Shown: in pieces, positions 1 through 6,715 of the stretch
Layout: each line of letters opens with the position of its first letter
Position numbering within the stretch: the first letter of the stretch is position 1
NCBI GenBank assembly: GCA_003527555.1
Contig: DPWT01000250.1
Location: 1 to 8,855 of the forward strand
Length of the DNA: 8,855 nucleotides
Direction of reading: 5' to 3'
Source of the DNA: Verrucomicrobiales bacterium
GTDB taxonomy: Bacteria > Verrucomicrobiota > Verrucomicrobiia > Verrucomicrobiales > Akkermansiaceae
Notes under the pieces: model-generated
What the model saw: the letters and a program-made list of their open reading frames with translations, nothing else
The model's database searches: none
What the model was told of the DNA's origin: nothing
Translations under genes and position numbers: made by a program

Positions 1-1
1 A

Positions 2-214
2 GCTCTCGGGCTCTCAAATTGCTCTACCACGGATGATGCCTAGGGGCGCACAGTGGAGACCGTAGATTCGGGTGCCGTGGTACTCGGTGCTGGGGTGCTT
101 GTTCTTGCAGCCTATGATAGTGGGAAAAACAACCGCGAAAGTAAATATGATTATGATTACGATGACTGTGGACGCCGGCATCACAGAAGCCATCGACGGC
201 ACGGTTGTCACTAG
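2..214 (+). pseudogene. Probable small glycine-rich lipoprotein, 3' part, interrupted by TAG
   Basis: Reading from base 2, the frame gives a tail that includes LGLSNCSTTDDA, then a TAG at 41-43, then GRTVETVDSGAVVLGAG and a hydrophobic stretch (VLVLAAY). It ends with a D/Y-rich and His/Arg-rich tail (KYDYDYDD, HHRSHRRHGCH) and stops at TAG 212-214. LSNC followed by STT resembles a lipobox and the start of a mature lipoprotein, with a signal peptide that would lie left of the window. A glycine-rich hydrophobic segment soon after is typical of small glycine-zipper-like lipoproteins. Many codons after the TAG begin with G, as real coding sequence does. The simplest reading is one gene with a nonsense change (CAG to TAG would restore Q). 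A C-terminus ending at 43 followed by a separate small GTG-start gene (53 or 77) is also possible. The specific family is not recognised and the 5' end is missing. Confidence 0.35.
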
Positions 215-305
215 GTCGGCGCAGACCCCGGAAATGGCCGTGATTTATGGATCTACAAAAAAAATCCTCGCCTGCGGCGGCGCTATCACGTAACGATTCT
301 TACAC

Positions 306-1040
306 GTGGAAGCTGCAGAATACAAAGTCAGGCTGGATATTTTTGAAGGCCCGCTGGATCTACTCCTATACCTGATCAAGAAAGATGAGGTGGATATCCA
401 TAATATTTCGATTGAGCGCATCACGAAACAGTATCTCGATTACATTGATACGTTTAAGATGCTAAACATCGATCTTGCGTCTGAGTTTATCGTGATGGCG
501 GCAAACTTAATGTATATTAAGAGCCGTACATTACTTCCGAAGTCGGTGATGCCACCGGAAGAAGATATTGAGGAAGATGACCCGCGCTGGGAGCTTATAC
601 GGCAGCTGATTGAGTATAAAAAATTTAAAGATGCTGCTGGTTTTCTATCTCGAAAAGAGACCGAGCAGGAGGATTATTTTGCCCTTGCCGCTGAAAAAGT
701 GGCACCTCCAGTGGATGAAGGCGAGCCGCTTCCTGACGTTAATATTTTTGATCTAATCCGAGCGTTTCAGAACGTGCTTAAGCGTTTTGAGGAGTCGGAG
801 GATCTTGGGGACATTGTCGATGACCGCTACACGGTTGCTGACAAGATTGAGTATATGCTGGTTCACCTCGAGCCAGGTCGCAGTGTGCGATTTTCCTCAT
901 TGTTTGAGCAGGCTACCTCAAAGGGTGAGGTGATTGTGACATTCCTTGCGGTGTTGGAACTGATGAAAATGAACCAGTTTCGTATTCGTCAGGACGATAT
1001 TTTAGGCGAAATCGAGGTGGAGCGTAAGCCATCGACGTAG
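306..1040 (+). CDS. scpA: Segregation and condensation protein A (ScpA, kleisin)
   Basis: ScpA is the kleisin subunit that bridges the heads of the SMC dimer and, with ScpB, forms the condensin that compacts and helps segregate the chromosome. The 244-residue product has the family signature near the N-terminus (YKVRLDIFEGPLDLLLYLI, residues 6-24). It continues with the helical SMC-neck-binding region (DIHNISIERITKQYL, then MAANLMYIKSRTLLP at about 64-78). An acidic linker follows (EEDIEEDDP), and a C-terminal winged-helix segment (FSSLFEQATSKGEVIVTFLAVLELM, about 196-220) would bind the SMC head. Length is normal. The start is GTG: an in-frame TAA at 291-293 leaves only four codons upstream and the conserved domain begins at residue 6, so no other start fits. 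No clear Shine-Dalgarno sequence precedes it. scpB, often the next gene, is absent; the convergent polA begins 19 bp downstream. The 91 bases upstream (215-305) hold no gene I can support. Confidence 0.95.
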   Translation: MEAAEYKVRLDIFEGPLDLLLYLIKKDEVDIHNISIERITKQYLDYIDTFKMLNIDLASEFIVMAANLMYIKSRTLLPKSVMPPEEDIEEDDPRWELIRQLIEYKKFKDAAGFLSRKETEQEDYFALAAEKVAPPVDEGEPLPDVNIFDLIRAFQNVLKRFEESEDLGDIVDDRYTVADKIEYMLVHLEPGRSVRFSSLFEQATSKGEVIVTFLAVLELMKMNQFRIRQDDILGEIEVERKPST

Positions 1041-1059
1041 GTTACATGTCATTATCTTA

Positions 1060-3885
1060 CTAATGTGCTTCCAGCCAGTTCGCGCCGGTTCCTGTCTCGA
1101 CCTTACATGCGATTCCATGGGGTAGTGTTAAGGCAGACTCCATAGTTTGTACGATCTTGGGGATCAATGTGTGCTGTTCGCTGAGATGCAGATCGAACAG
1201 CAGCTCGTCATGCACTTGAAGCAGCATTTTTGTTTTGGTCTGTTCTTTAACTAATAATTTACGAACATCAACCATGGCGAGTTTAATGAGATCGGCGGCT
1301 GATCCTTGAACGGGGGCATTAATTGCTGCGCGCTCAGCGGCACTACGGACTGTGCCATTATCAGAATTAATATTACGTATGTGGCAGCGCCTGCCCGATA
1401 GCGTTTCCACGTAACCATTCTCCTTGGCACTCTCCACCGTGCTGTCCATGTAGTTTTTTATCTTAGGATACTGGTTGAAGTATGTTGCTATGATATCGGT
1501 CGCCTCACTGCGTGGAATACCGAGACGTTGTGACAACCCAAATGCGGAAATACCGTAAATGATACCAAAGTTGACCATTTTGGCATTGCGCCTCATCTCG
1601 GAGGTGACGGTATCTATACCTACGCCGTAGACGCGGGCTGCGGTGGCGGCGTGGATGTCGAGGTCATCCTTAATCGCCTGGATCATCGCTTCGTCACCCG
1701 ATATAGCTGCCATCACGCGCAGTTCGACCTGTGAGTAGTCGGCGGCGAGCAGTGTGTGTGTTTTATCACGTGGCACAAACGCTTTACGGATCTCTCGCCC
1801 AGCCTCGGAGCGCACGGGAATATTTTGCAAGTTAGGGTCGCTGGATGCTAGCCTGCCTGTAGAGGTCATGAGCTGCTGGAAATGAGTATGGACTCGACCG
1901 GTGCGCGCAGAAACGTGTGCGGGTAGAGCATCGACATAGGTGGACTTTAGTTTACTAGCTTCCCTGTAATCTAGGATGTCTGCCACGATTGGATGCTTGG
2001 GGGCGAGTGCGGAGAGCGTTTGTTCATCGGTTTTGAATTGCCCAGTCTTTGTCTTTTTAGGTTTTTCAACCAGCTCCATCTCACCGAAGAGAATTTCGCC
2101 AAGCTGTTTGGGTGAATTGAGGTTGAACTCTTTACCAGCGGCTTCTGTAATTTGCGCGCTGAGAGTATTGATACGCTTGGCAAGACCATCACCGATATCC
2201 TTTAGGGCAACCACATCCAATGAGATACCTTCATTCTCGATAGCGGTGAGAACTGGCAGGAGCGGCTCCTCAATATTTTGATAAACATCTATTTGGTCTG
2301 ACTCTTGAAGCGATAGGCGAAGTTTATCTGCAAGTTGAAAAGTTATATCAGCATCTTCTGCGGCATATTCTGCAAGATCCTCGATTGGGATCATTTTCAT
2401 ATTCAGCTCTTTTTTCTTACGCTTTTTCTTTGGTTTTTCCTTGGGCTCATCCAGCGCGAATAGATCATTTTCGGGTTCTTTTGCCTTCTCGGCAAGTTCA
2501 GTGAGTTTTACGGGCGTGTAGCCCAACATGGCCTCGGAAATAAAATCCATGTTATGCCGCTGCTCTGGTGAAACGATTGCATGCACGAGCATGGTATCAA
2601 AAAACGGGCCGCTAACTTTGAAGTCGTGTGCTAATAGAACGGACAAATCAAATTTTAGATTATGTCCAATTTTTTCATGTTTGGACTGAAAAATGACAGC
2701 TAGTTTTTCCAGTGCCATTTGTATACTGATGGCGCTGCCAGGGCCGGTGTGTAAGAAATACGCTTCATGTGCTGTGAGAGAGAAGGCAATGCCTAGAATT
2801 TCACAGCTACGAGGATCAAGGGAGGTGGTTTCGAGATCGAAGCAGACGCGTTCAGCCAGAGAGAGCTTCTGTGCAAGTGCGTGAAGGCCATTGACAGAAT
2901 TGACGAGTTGGTAATCATGTTTGACGTCTTTTATTGTCTTGAGTGTAACAGCATTGGGAGAATCATCTGGAGAATCATTTATTGGAGGTTCGTGTCCGCG
3001 ACCGGCGGCAAAGTCTTTACCAAAAATACGTTTGCCTACGGAGTTGAACTCCAGTTCGGCGAGCAGGGACTTCAGTGCCTCGTCGTTGCGCCCACCAATA
3101 GTCAGATCCTCCCAATCTGAATCTATGGGTACGTCTAAAATGATGGTGGCTAACTGCTTAGACAATAACGCTTGATCAGCAAAATTTTCTAGGTTCTCTC
3201 TCTGTTTGCCTTTGAGTTGATCGGTGGAAGCTAACAGGTTTTCCATCGAGCCGAACTCGCCGACAAGTTTCTTGGCAGTTTTCTCACCAATTCCAGGGAC
3301 ACCCGGAATGTTGTCCGAGGCATCACCCCAGAGCCCGAGGATATCGATCACTTGTTTCGGATCTTTCACATTCCATTGGGCCTGAATGGCGGCTACGTCA
3401 AGAAGCTCATGATTTCCGCCCTGTCTCCCGGGTTTCCACATCGTAGTGGAATGGCTGACCAGTTGAGCGAAGTCTTTGTCCGGTGTTACCATGTAAGTGT
3501 GAATATCTCCTCGTTGATCAGCGCGATGAGCTACGGTGCCAATGATGTCATCGGCTTCGTATCCATCAAGTACGAGCACGGGGATTCCCATGGTTTGACA
3601 AAGACGTTTAACGTAGGGAATAGCATTGGCTAAATCCTGCGGCATTTCCTCGCGCTGTGCCTTGTATTCCGGGTAGAGCTTATGGCGGGGTGTCGGCTCG
3701 CGGGTATCAAATGCCACACCTAGGTGACTCGCGTCCTGGTTTTCGATGATGTCCAATAAAACATTAGCAAAACCCAGCACCGCTGATGTGTTCATACCTG
3801 AACTTGTTAGGATAGGGTTACGCATGAATGCGAAGTGTGCGCGGTAGACCAGCGCCATGCCATCTAGGAGGAAGAGTTTGTGCAT
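1060..3885 (-). CDS. polA: DNA polymerase I, with 5' nuclease and active proofreading domain
   Basis: This family-A polymerase fills repair gaps and removes Okazaki primers. The 941-residue protein has all three domains. The 5' nuclease (about 1-290) carries D8, D60, the YEADD cluster (109-113), TPDKD (134-138), GDASDN (187-192) and a helix-hairpin-helix at GVPGIGEKTAKKL (195-207). The 3'-5' exonuclease (about 325-525) keeps DLE (D350, E352), HNLKFD (N409, D413) and YAAEDAD (Y507, D511), so proofreading should be active, unlike in the Taq or Bacillus enzymes. The polymerase domain (about 540-941) has motif A DYSQVELR (D716), motif B with R765, K769, F773 and Y777, and motif C VHDE (D893, E894). 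It ends in the conserved His. F773 matches E. coli F762, which discriminates against dideoxynucleotides. An unusual Lys-rich insert (about 481-494) sits between Exo II and Exo III. Start is ATG; no good ribosome-binding site is seen. The AP2-like gene lies 100 bp upstream on the same strand, so co-transcription is possible but not shown. Confidence 0.98.
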   Translation of the reverse strand: MHKLFLLDGMALVYRAHFAFMRNPILTSSGMNTSAVLGFANVLLDIIENQDASHLGVAFDTREPTPRHKLYPEYKAQREEMPQDLANAIPYVKRLCQTMGIPVLVLDGYEADDIIGTVAHRADQRGDIHTYMVTPDKDFAQLVSHSTTMWKPGRQGGNHELLDVAAIQAQWNVKDPKQVIDILGLWGDASDNIPGVPGIGEKTAKKLVGEFGSMENLLASTDQLKGKQRENLENFADQALLSKQLATIILDVPIDSDWEDLTIGGRNDEALKSLLAELEFNSVGKRIFGKDFAAGRGHEPPINDSPDDSPNAVTLKTIKDVKHDYQLVNSVNGLHALAQKLSLAERVCFDLETTSLDPRSCEILGIAFSLTAHEAYFLHTGPGSAISIQMALEKLAVIFQSKHEKIGHNLKFDLSVLLAHDFKVSGPFFDTMLVHAIVSPEQRHNMDFISEAMLGYTPVKLTELAEKAKEPENDLFALDEPKEKPKKKRKKKELNMKMIPIEDLAEYAAEDADITFQLADKLRLSLQESDQIDVYQNIEEPLLPVLTAIENEGISLDVVALKDIGDGLAKRINTLSAQITEAAGKEFNLNSPKQLGEILFGEMELVEKPKKTKTGQFKTDEQTLSALAPKHPIVADILDYREASKLKSTYVDALPAHVSARTGRVHTHFQQLMTSTGRLASSDPNLQNIPVRSEAGREIRKAFVPRDKTHTLLAADYSQVELRVMAAISGDEAMIQAIKDDLDIHAATAARVYGVGIDTVTSEMRRNAKMVNFGIIYGISAFGLSQRLGIPRSEATDIIATYFNQYPKIKNYMDSTVESAKENGYVETLSGRRCHIRNINSDNGTVRSAAERAAINAPVQGSAADLIKLAMVDVRKLLVKEQTKTKMLLQVHDELLFDLHLSEQHTLIPKIVQTMESALTLPHGIACKVETGTGANWLEAH

Positions 3886-3985
3886 TGGGGAAGCTTGCAG
3901 TTGTGAGAACTGGATAGAAATTGGCAGAAAACGTATCGGGTGGAAAGGGTGGAGTGCAGACGAGAGGTAAACTAAGATTTCTTAA

Positions 3986-4420
3986 TTAATCACTAATTCC
4001 CTCAGTTCGTGCCTCGACGGCTAGTTGGAACGCTTCACGATCACCGTAGCGTTGGATCGAAAATTTTACACAGCGGCGTTGGCCGGGAGCGGGAGACCAA
4101 GTTGCTTGCCAGAACCGATATGAATTACCGTTGGCTGCAATTACGGTAATTTTTGAGACGCCTACTACACCAGAGCTATTGCGTGGTGAGCGTTCGCAAA
4201 TACGAGCTTGATCAGATAGCTTCTCTATTAGTGTGTCACGCCATACACGAGCGGCAGTGAGCGCATGCTGTGGGTGGCCATGGAGTCGATCGGCAAAGAA
4301 TTTAGCGTATTTAATACCACGTCTCTGCATGCGCACTTGGAAGCCGTGTGTGCTCGCGTTTGGCAGATCGATGCGGGTGATTGCGTAGTTTGGGTCAGGT
4401 TGTGGCAGCGATGGTGGCAT
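3986..4420 (-). CDS. Small protein with two AP2-like DNA-binding repeats
   Basis: The 144-residue product appears to hold two diverged copies of an AP2-like three-strand-plus-helix fold. Repeat 1 (about 13-66) contains HGFQVRMQRRG, then KYAKFF and HALTAARVWRDTL. Repeat 2 (about 83-139) contains GVVGVSKI, FWQATW, RRCVKFSIQRYGD and EAFQLAVEAR. The pattern of a Trp/aromatic strand, a basic strand, a phenylalanine and an amphipathic helix with repeated Ala matches the AP2/ERF-type domain of plant factors and bacterial homing endonucleases. No HNH or other nuclease motif is present. A role in binding nucleic acid is inferred from the fold; the target is unknown. ATG at 4420 is preferred. The frame extends to a TTG at 4462, but that adds 14 unconserved-looking residues and runs into a hairpin. 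Neither start has a clear ribosome-binding site. It is transcribed toward polA and away from the methyltransferase gene. Confidence 0.7.
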   Translation of the reverse strand: MPPSLPQPDPNYAITRIDLPNASTHGFQVRMQRRGIKYAKFFADRLHGHPQHALTAARVWRDTLIEKLSDQARICERSPRNSSGVVGVSKITVIAANGNSYRFWQATWSPAPGQRRCVKFSIQRYGDREAFQLAVEARTEGISD

Positions 4421-4458
4421 GGATACTGCAAGAAAGATGTCATTACTTAGGGTTGGGT

Positions 4459-4475
4459 GCAAGCTGGAAGCTTGC
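4459..4475. repeat. Perfect hairpin in the divergent intergenic region
   Basis: GCAAGCT and AGCTTGC are perfect inverted arms of 7 bp around the loop GGA. The element lies between the AP2-like gene (start 4420, -) and the methyltransferase gene (start 4509, +). It could be an operator for either gene or a structure in a 5' leader. No T-run follows on either strand, so it is not an intrinsic terminator. A 7-bp palindrome can also occur by chance. Confidence 0.35.
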
Positions 4476-4508
4476 GTTCACGGTTGTTACGTGGGCATGA
4501 TCCCGCCC

Positions 4509-5681
4509 ATGGCAGGAATCGTTATTAGACCGCGAGCACGGATTTTTCATGGACACGACTGGGTGTATGCCTCGGAAATCCAGAAGGTGTTTGGTGAGCC
4601 AAGGCCCGGAGATGTAATTACGATGAAGGACTTTCGAGATCGTCCACTGGGCACTGCAATCTATAATCCGCAATCACAAATTGTGGCTCGGCGTATTTCG
4701 AGGAGGAAACAGAAGCTTGACCGTGAGTTTTTTGAACGTCGAATATCACAAGCAGTTGAGTTGCGTGCAAGATCGGGGATCGACGTGAATTTGGCTCGAA
4801 TTATTTGGAGTGAGTCAGATGGTTTGCCGGGTGTAGTGGTTGATCGTTATGGAGATCACATCGTTTTACAGACATTGACACTCGGGATGTATTTGGTGAG
4901 AGAGGTGATTGCAGAAGTGCTTGCTGAGCAATTAAATCCTAGATCGGTTACTTTAAGAAATGATTCAGCGATGCTTGCCGCTGAGGGTATCGAGCCCGAA
5001 ATCACAATGCTTCATGGAGAAAAGCCAGAACCGTTTATCGTGGAGGTGCCGACAGCAGAAGGCGGAGTAAAATTTGAGATTGATTTGTTAGATGGTCAGA
5101 AAACTGGTTTGTATCTCGACCAGCTAGACGCGCACGCTGAGATCGCGAAACTTGCCAAGGGGAAGCGTGTGCTCGATTGTTTTTGCAACCAAGGTGGTTT
5201 TGCGTTGGCCTGCGCCAAGGCTGGCGCGGAGAGTGTAACGGCTGTGGATTCTTCAGAAGTTGCTATTGAGGCATGTAAGAGAAATGCCGAGCTGAATGGT
5301 GTGGAGATCAATGCAGTGAAGCACAATGCGTTTGATTTCCTTAAACATTGCGAAGATCAGTATGATATCGTGGTTCTTGATCCGCCATCATTTACGAAAA
5401 ATAAGAAGAGTCTAAAGAATGCCATGCGTGGCTATAAAGAGATTCACCTGCGTGGAATCAAGCTGCTTGAGCGGGACGGTGTGTTAGCTACCTATTGTTG
5501 TTCGCATCACGCGACGGGGGAGCTTTTTTTAGAGAATATTGTGTCGGCTTCTGTAGATGCCAAGCGCAGCATGAGGCTGCTAGCGAGTCACGGCCAGCGA
5601 CTCGATCACCCTGTTTTACCAGCTATTCCTGAAACTGGCTACTTGAAGGGTTTTGTGCTTCAGATTATGCCGTCGAGGTAA
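4509..5681 (+). CDS. Class I SAM-dependent rRNA methyltransferase, RlmI-like (COG1092)
   Basis: Family members methylate C5 of a cytosine in 23S rRNA (m5C1962 for E. coli RlmI) using S-adenosylmethionine. The 390-residue product is close to the 396 of RlmI. An N-terminal PUA RNA-binding domain (about 1-70) contains RARIFHGHDWVYASEI. A middle domain (about 71-190) contains SESDGLPGVVVDRYGD. The Rossmann methyltransferase domain shows GQKTGLYLDQ (196-205), SAM motif I VLDCFCNQGGFAL (221-233), acidic motif II VDSS (246-249), motif IV DPPSF (291-295) and the Cys motif YCCSHH (329-334). The end, HPVLPAIPETGYLKGF, is diagnostic of the family. The open frame reaches back to ATG 4419, but the domain aligns from ATG 4509 (or ATG 4497, four residues longer), and the upstream residues look non-conserved. 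The true position modified cannot be told from sequence, so no symbol is given. It diverges from the AP2-like gene and converges on the DUF2752 gene with a 7-bp gap. Confidence 0.92.
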   Translation: MAGIVIRPRARIFHGHDWVYASEIQKVFGEPRPGDVITMKDFRDRPLGTAIYNPQSQIVARRISRRKQKLDREFFERRISQAVELRARSGIDVNLARIIWSESDGLPGVVVDRYGDHIVLQTLTLGMYLVREVIAEVLAEQLNPRSVTLRNDSAMLAAEGIEPEITMLHGEKPEPFIVEVPTAEGGVKFEIDLLDGQKTGLYLDQLDAHAEIAKLAKGKRVLDCFCNQGGFALACAKAGAESVTAVDSSEVAIEACKRNAELNGVEINAVKHNAFDFLKHCEDQYDIVVLDPPSFTKNKKSLKNAMRGYKEIHLRGIKLLERDGVLATYCCSHHATGELFLENIVSASVDAKRSMRLLASHGQRLDHPVLPAIPETGYLKGFVLQIMPSR

Positions 5682-5688
5682 GTTTGAT

Positions 5689-6096
5689 TCATGGTGCGAG
5701 TAGGTTAAATGGCCATGCGGGGATATTACGAAATATCGTAAATAGCACGATACTGCCTATGGCCGCCCACAACCAAAGCGGCTTGATGTCGGGGATGCGT
5801 GGTGCTGGTTTTCCGAGTATTGTGATGCGTAAGATGAGGTAGCCTGATCCCAGTAGGAAAAGAACAAGCCCACCGAACAGAAGTGCGTTGTGCGATAGGG
5901 CATCCGGTAGATTTCCACTCAATAAATCATACGTGCACCGAGTTCCTCCGCAGCCAGGACAGTGAAGGCCGGTGAATTTTCTAACGCCACACTCGGTGCT
6001 TTCGTCCTTCGTGTAACTGATGGTGACCAGTGTAATTAGGCCCAGAGCAGCGAGTGCAATGGGTGGAAGCAGTGGCCAGAGGGGGCGTCGTTTCAA
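5689..6096 (-). CDS. DUF2752 family membrane protein
   Basis: This 135-residue inner-membrane protein of unknown function has the DUF2752 signature HCPGCGGTR (residues 45-53), with C46 and C49 and a further cysteine at C36. Asn70 lies before the second membrane helix. Predicted membrane segments are about 8-27, 72-92 and 106-123. The close cysteines suggest metal binding or a redox role, which is inference only. No ATG exists in the frame: the best start is TTG at 6096, five codons after an in-frame TAA that is also the stop codon of the upstream GYF_2-DUF4190 gene. The protein contains no later Met. The 12-bp gap and shared strand argue for one operon and possibly translational coupling. The 3' end lies 7 bp from the convergent methyltransferase gene, which leaves no room for a separate terminator. 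Confidence 0.85.
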   Translation of the reverse strand: MKRRPLWPLLPPIALAALGLITLVTISYTKDESTECGVRKFTGLHCPGCGGTRCTYDLLSGNLPDALSHNALLFGGLVLFLLGSGYLILRITILGKPAPRIPDIKPLWLWAAIGSIVLFTIFRNIPAWPFNLLAP

Positions 6097-6108
6097 AATG
6101 ATCAGGCT

Positions 6109-6624
6109 TTATGGGCCGTAGGAGGGTGATGAGTTTGCAACGCTGCCGATCATGTAGACAACCCCAATAATCGCAATGAGTTGGAGGAGGATGCCGACAT
6201 AACCCAAAATGAGACCTGTGATGGCCATTCCCTTACCTTGTATCGGAGATTTACTATTTTTTATTTTTTTGAGAGATATGTGACCGCATATTACCGCTGG
6301 AATTCCAAAGAGTCCCCAGACATAGCAAGAGACGATAGCTAGAATTCCGAGCACTAATGATGCAATGGCCATGCCGTCGGTGCTTGGCGCTCCTGTGTGT
6401 GGCCCTTGTCCTGCGTTTGTCTGTGAAAAACTCGCATCATGCGCGGTATTTCCATCGCTCGGCTGAAACTCGCGCACCTCCTTGATCGGTAACCAATCGT
6501 TCATGCCTTCGCGCCAAATGATGGTATCCGTATCAATCTGACCGGAGCTAATGAGGCTCGCTATTTCTAGATTGGAAACAGGGCCATGTTGGGTGTTGTC
6601 CTTACCGTAATACCAGTCTGTCAT
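6109..6624 (-). CDS. GYF_2 (DUF4339) and DUF4190 domain membrane protein
   Basis: The 171-residue product begins with a GYF_2 domain (about 3-50): WYYG (4-7), the GP at 14-15, SGQI, then WREGMNDWLP (37-46). This fold generally binds proline-rich peptides. A polar Ser/Gly/Asn-rich linker (about 53-83) leads to a DUF4190 module with two membrane helices (about 85-115 and 133-160). The module contains the usual GIPAVICGHISLKKIK and QGKGMAITGLILGY segments. Without a signal peptide, the GYF_2 domain most likely faces the cytoplasm, placing a peptide-binding domain at the inner membrane; its partner is unknown. ATG at 6624 is preceded by TAAGGTGATC, which resembles the anti-Shine-Dalgarno complement. 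The gene is first in a two-gene unit with the DUF2752 gene and diverges from cstA. Confidence 0.88.
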   Translation of the reverse strand: MTDWYYGKDNTQHGPVSNLEIASLISSGQIDTDTIIWREGMNDWLPIKEVREFQPSDGNTAHDASFSQTNAGQGPHTGAPSTDGMAIASLVLGILAIVSCYVWGLFGIPAVICGHISLKKIKNSKSPIQGKGMAITGLILGYVGILLQLIAIIGVVYMIGSVANSSPSYGP

Positions 6625-6635
6625 GTCAGAGGTAA

Positions 6636-6645
6636 GATCACCTTA
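6636..6645 (-). promoter_or_regulatory. Possible ribosome-binding site for the GYF_2-DUF4190 gene
   Basis: On the minus strand the sequence TAAGGTGATC lies 11 bases before the ATG at 6624. GGTGATC matches seven contiguous bases of the complement of the conserved 16S rRNA 3' tail. The spacing is somewhat longer than usual, so its use is uncertain. It is the best Shine-Dalgarno-like site in the window; the other genes mostly lack one. Confidence 0.4.
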
Positions 6646-6715
6646 ATATGGTAGATGATGCAATGTTGAAATTTGATGTTGTATGATATGAGCCAGATGC
6701 GTTTAGTGATTCATT

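Noticed and set aside
1..60. tRNA-like stretch on the minus strand (GGTAGAGC)
   Set aside because: The D-arm partner, anticodon arm and T-arm are absent, so the resemblance is limited to one short string.
14..211. Minus-strand frame with a hydrophobic segment (STVIVIIIIFTFAVVF)
   Set aside because: It starts at GTG with no ribosome-binding site, and the hydrophobic run is the reverse reading of the D/Y-rich codons on the plus strand. The plus-strand lipoprotein-like frame has better coding character.
253..285. Possible minus-strand terminator (CGCC-GCA-GGCG stem followed by eight T)
   Set aside because: The stem is only 4 bp, and no minus-strand gene ends here, since scpA lies upstream on the opposite strand.
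72..293. Plus-strand 73-codon frame ending just before scpA
   Set aside because: Its composition is not protein-like, it shows no recognisable motif, and it overlaps the better-supported frame at 2-214.
1971..3633. Several frames of 60-100 codons antisense to or overlapping polA
   Set aside because: They lie wholly inside polA, which has complete conserved motifs; they show no domain features or ribosome-binding sites.
4419..4508. N-terminal extension of the methyltransferase from ATG 4419
   Set aside because: The 30 extra residues precede the normal PUA-domain start and would overlap the divergent AP2-like gene's start region.
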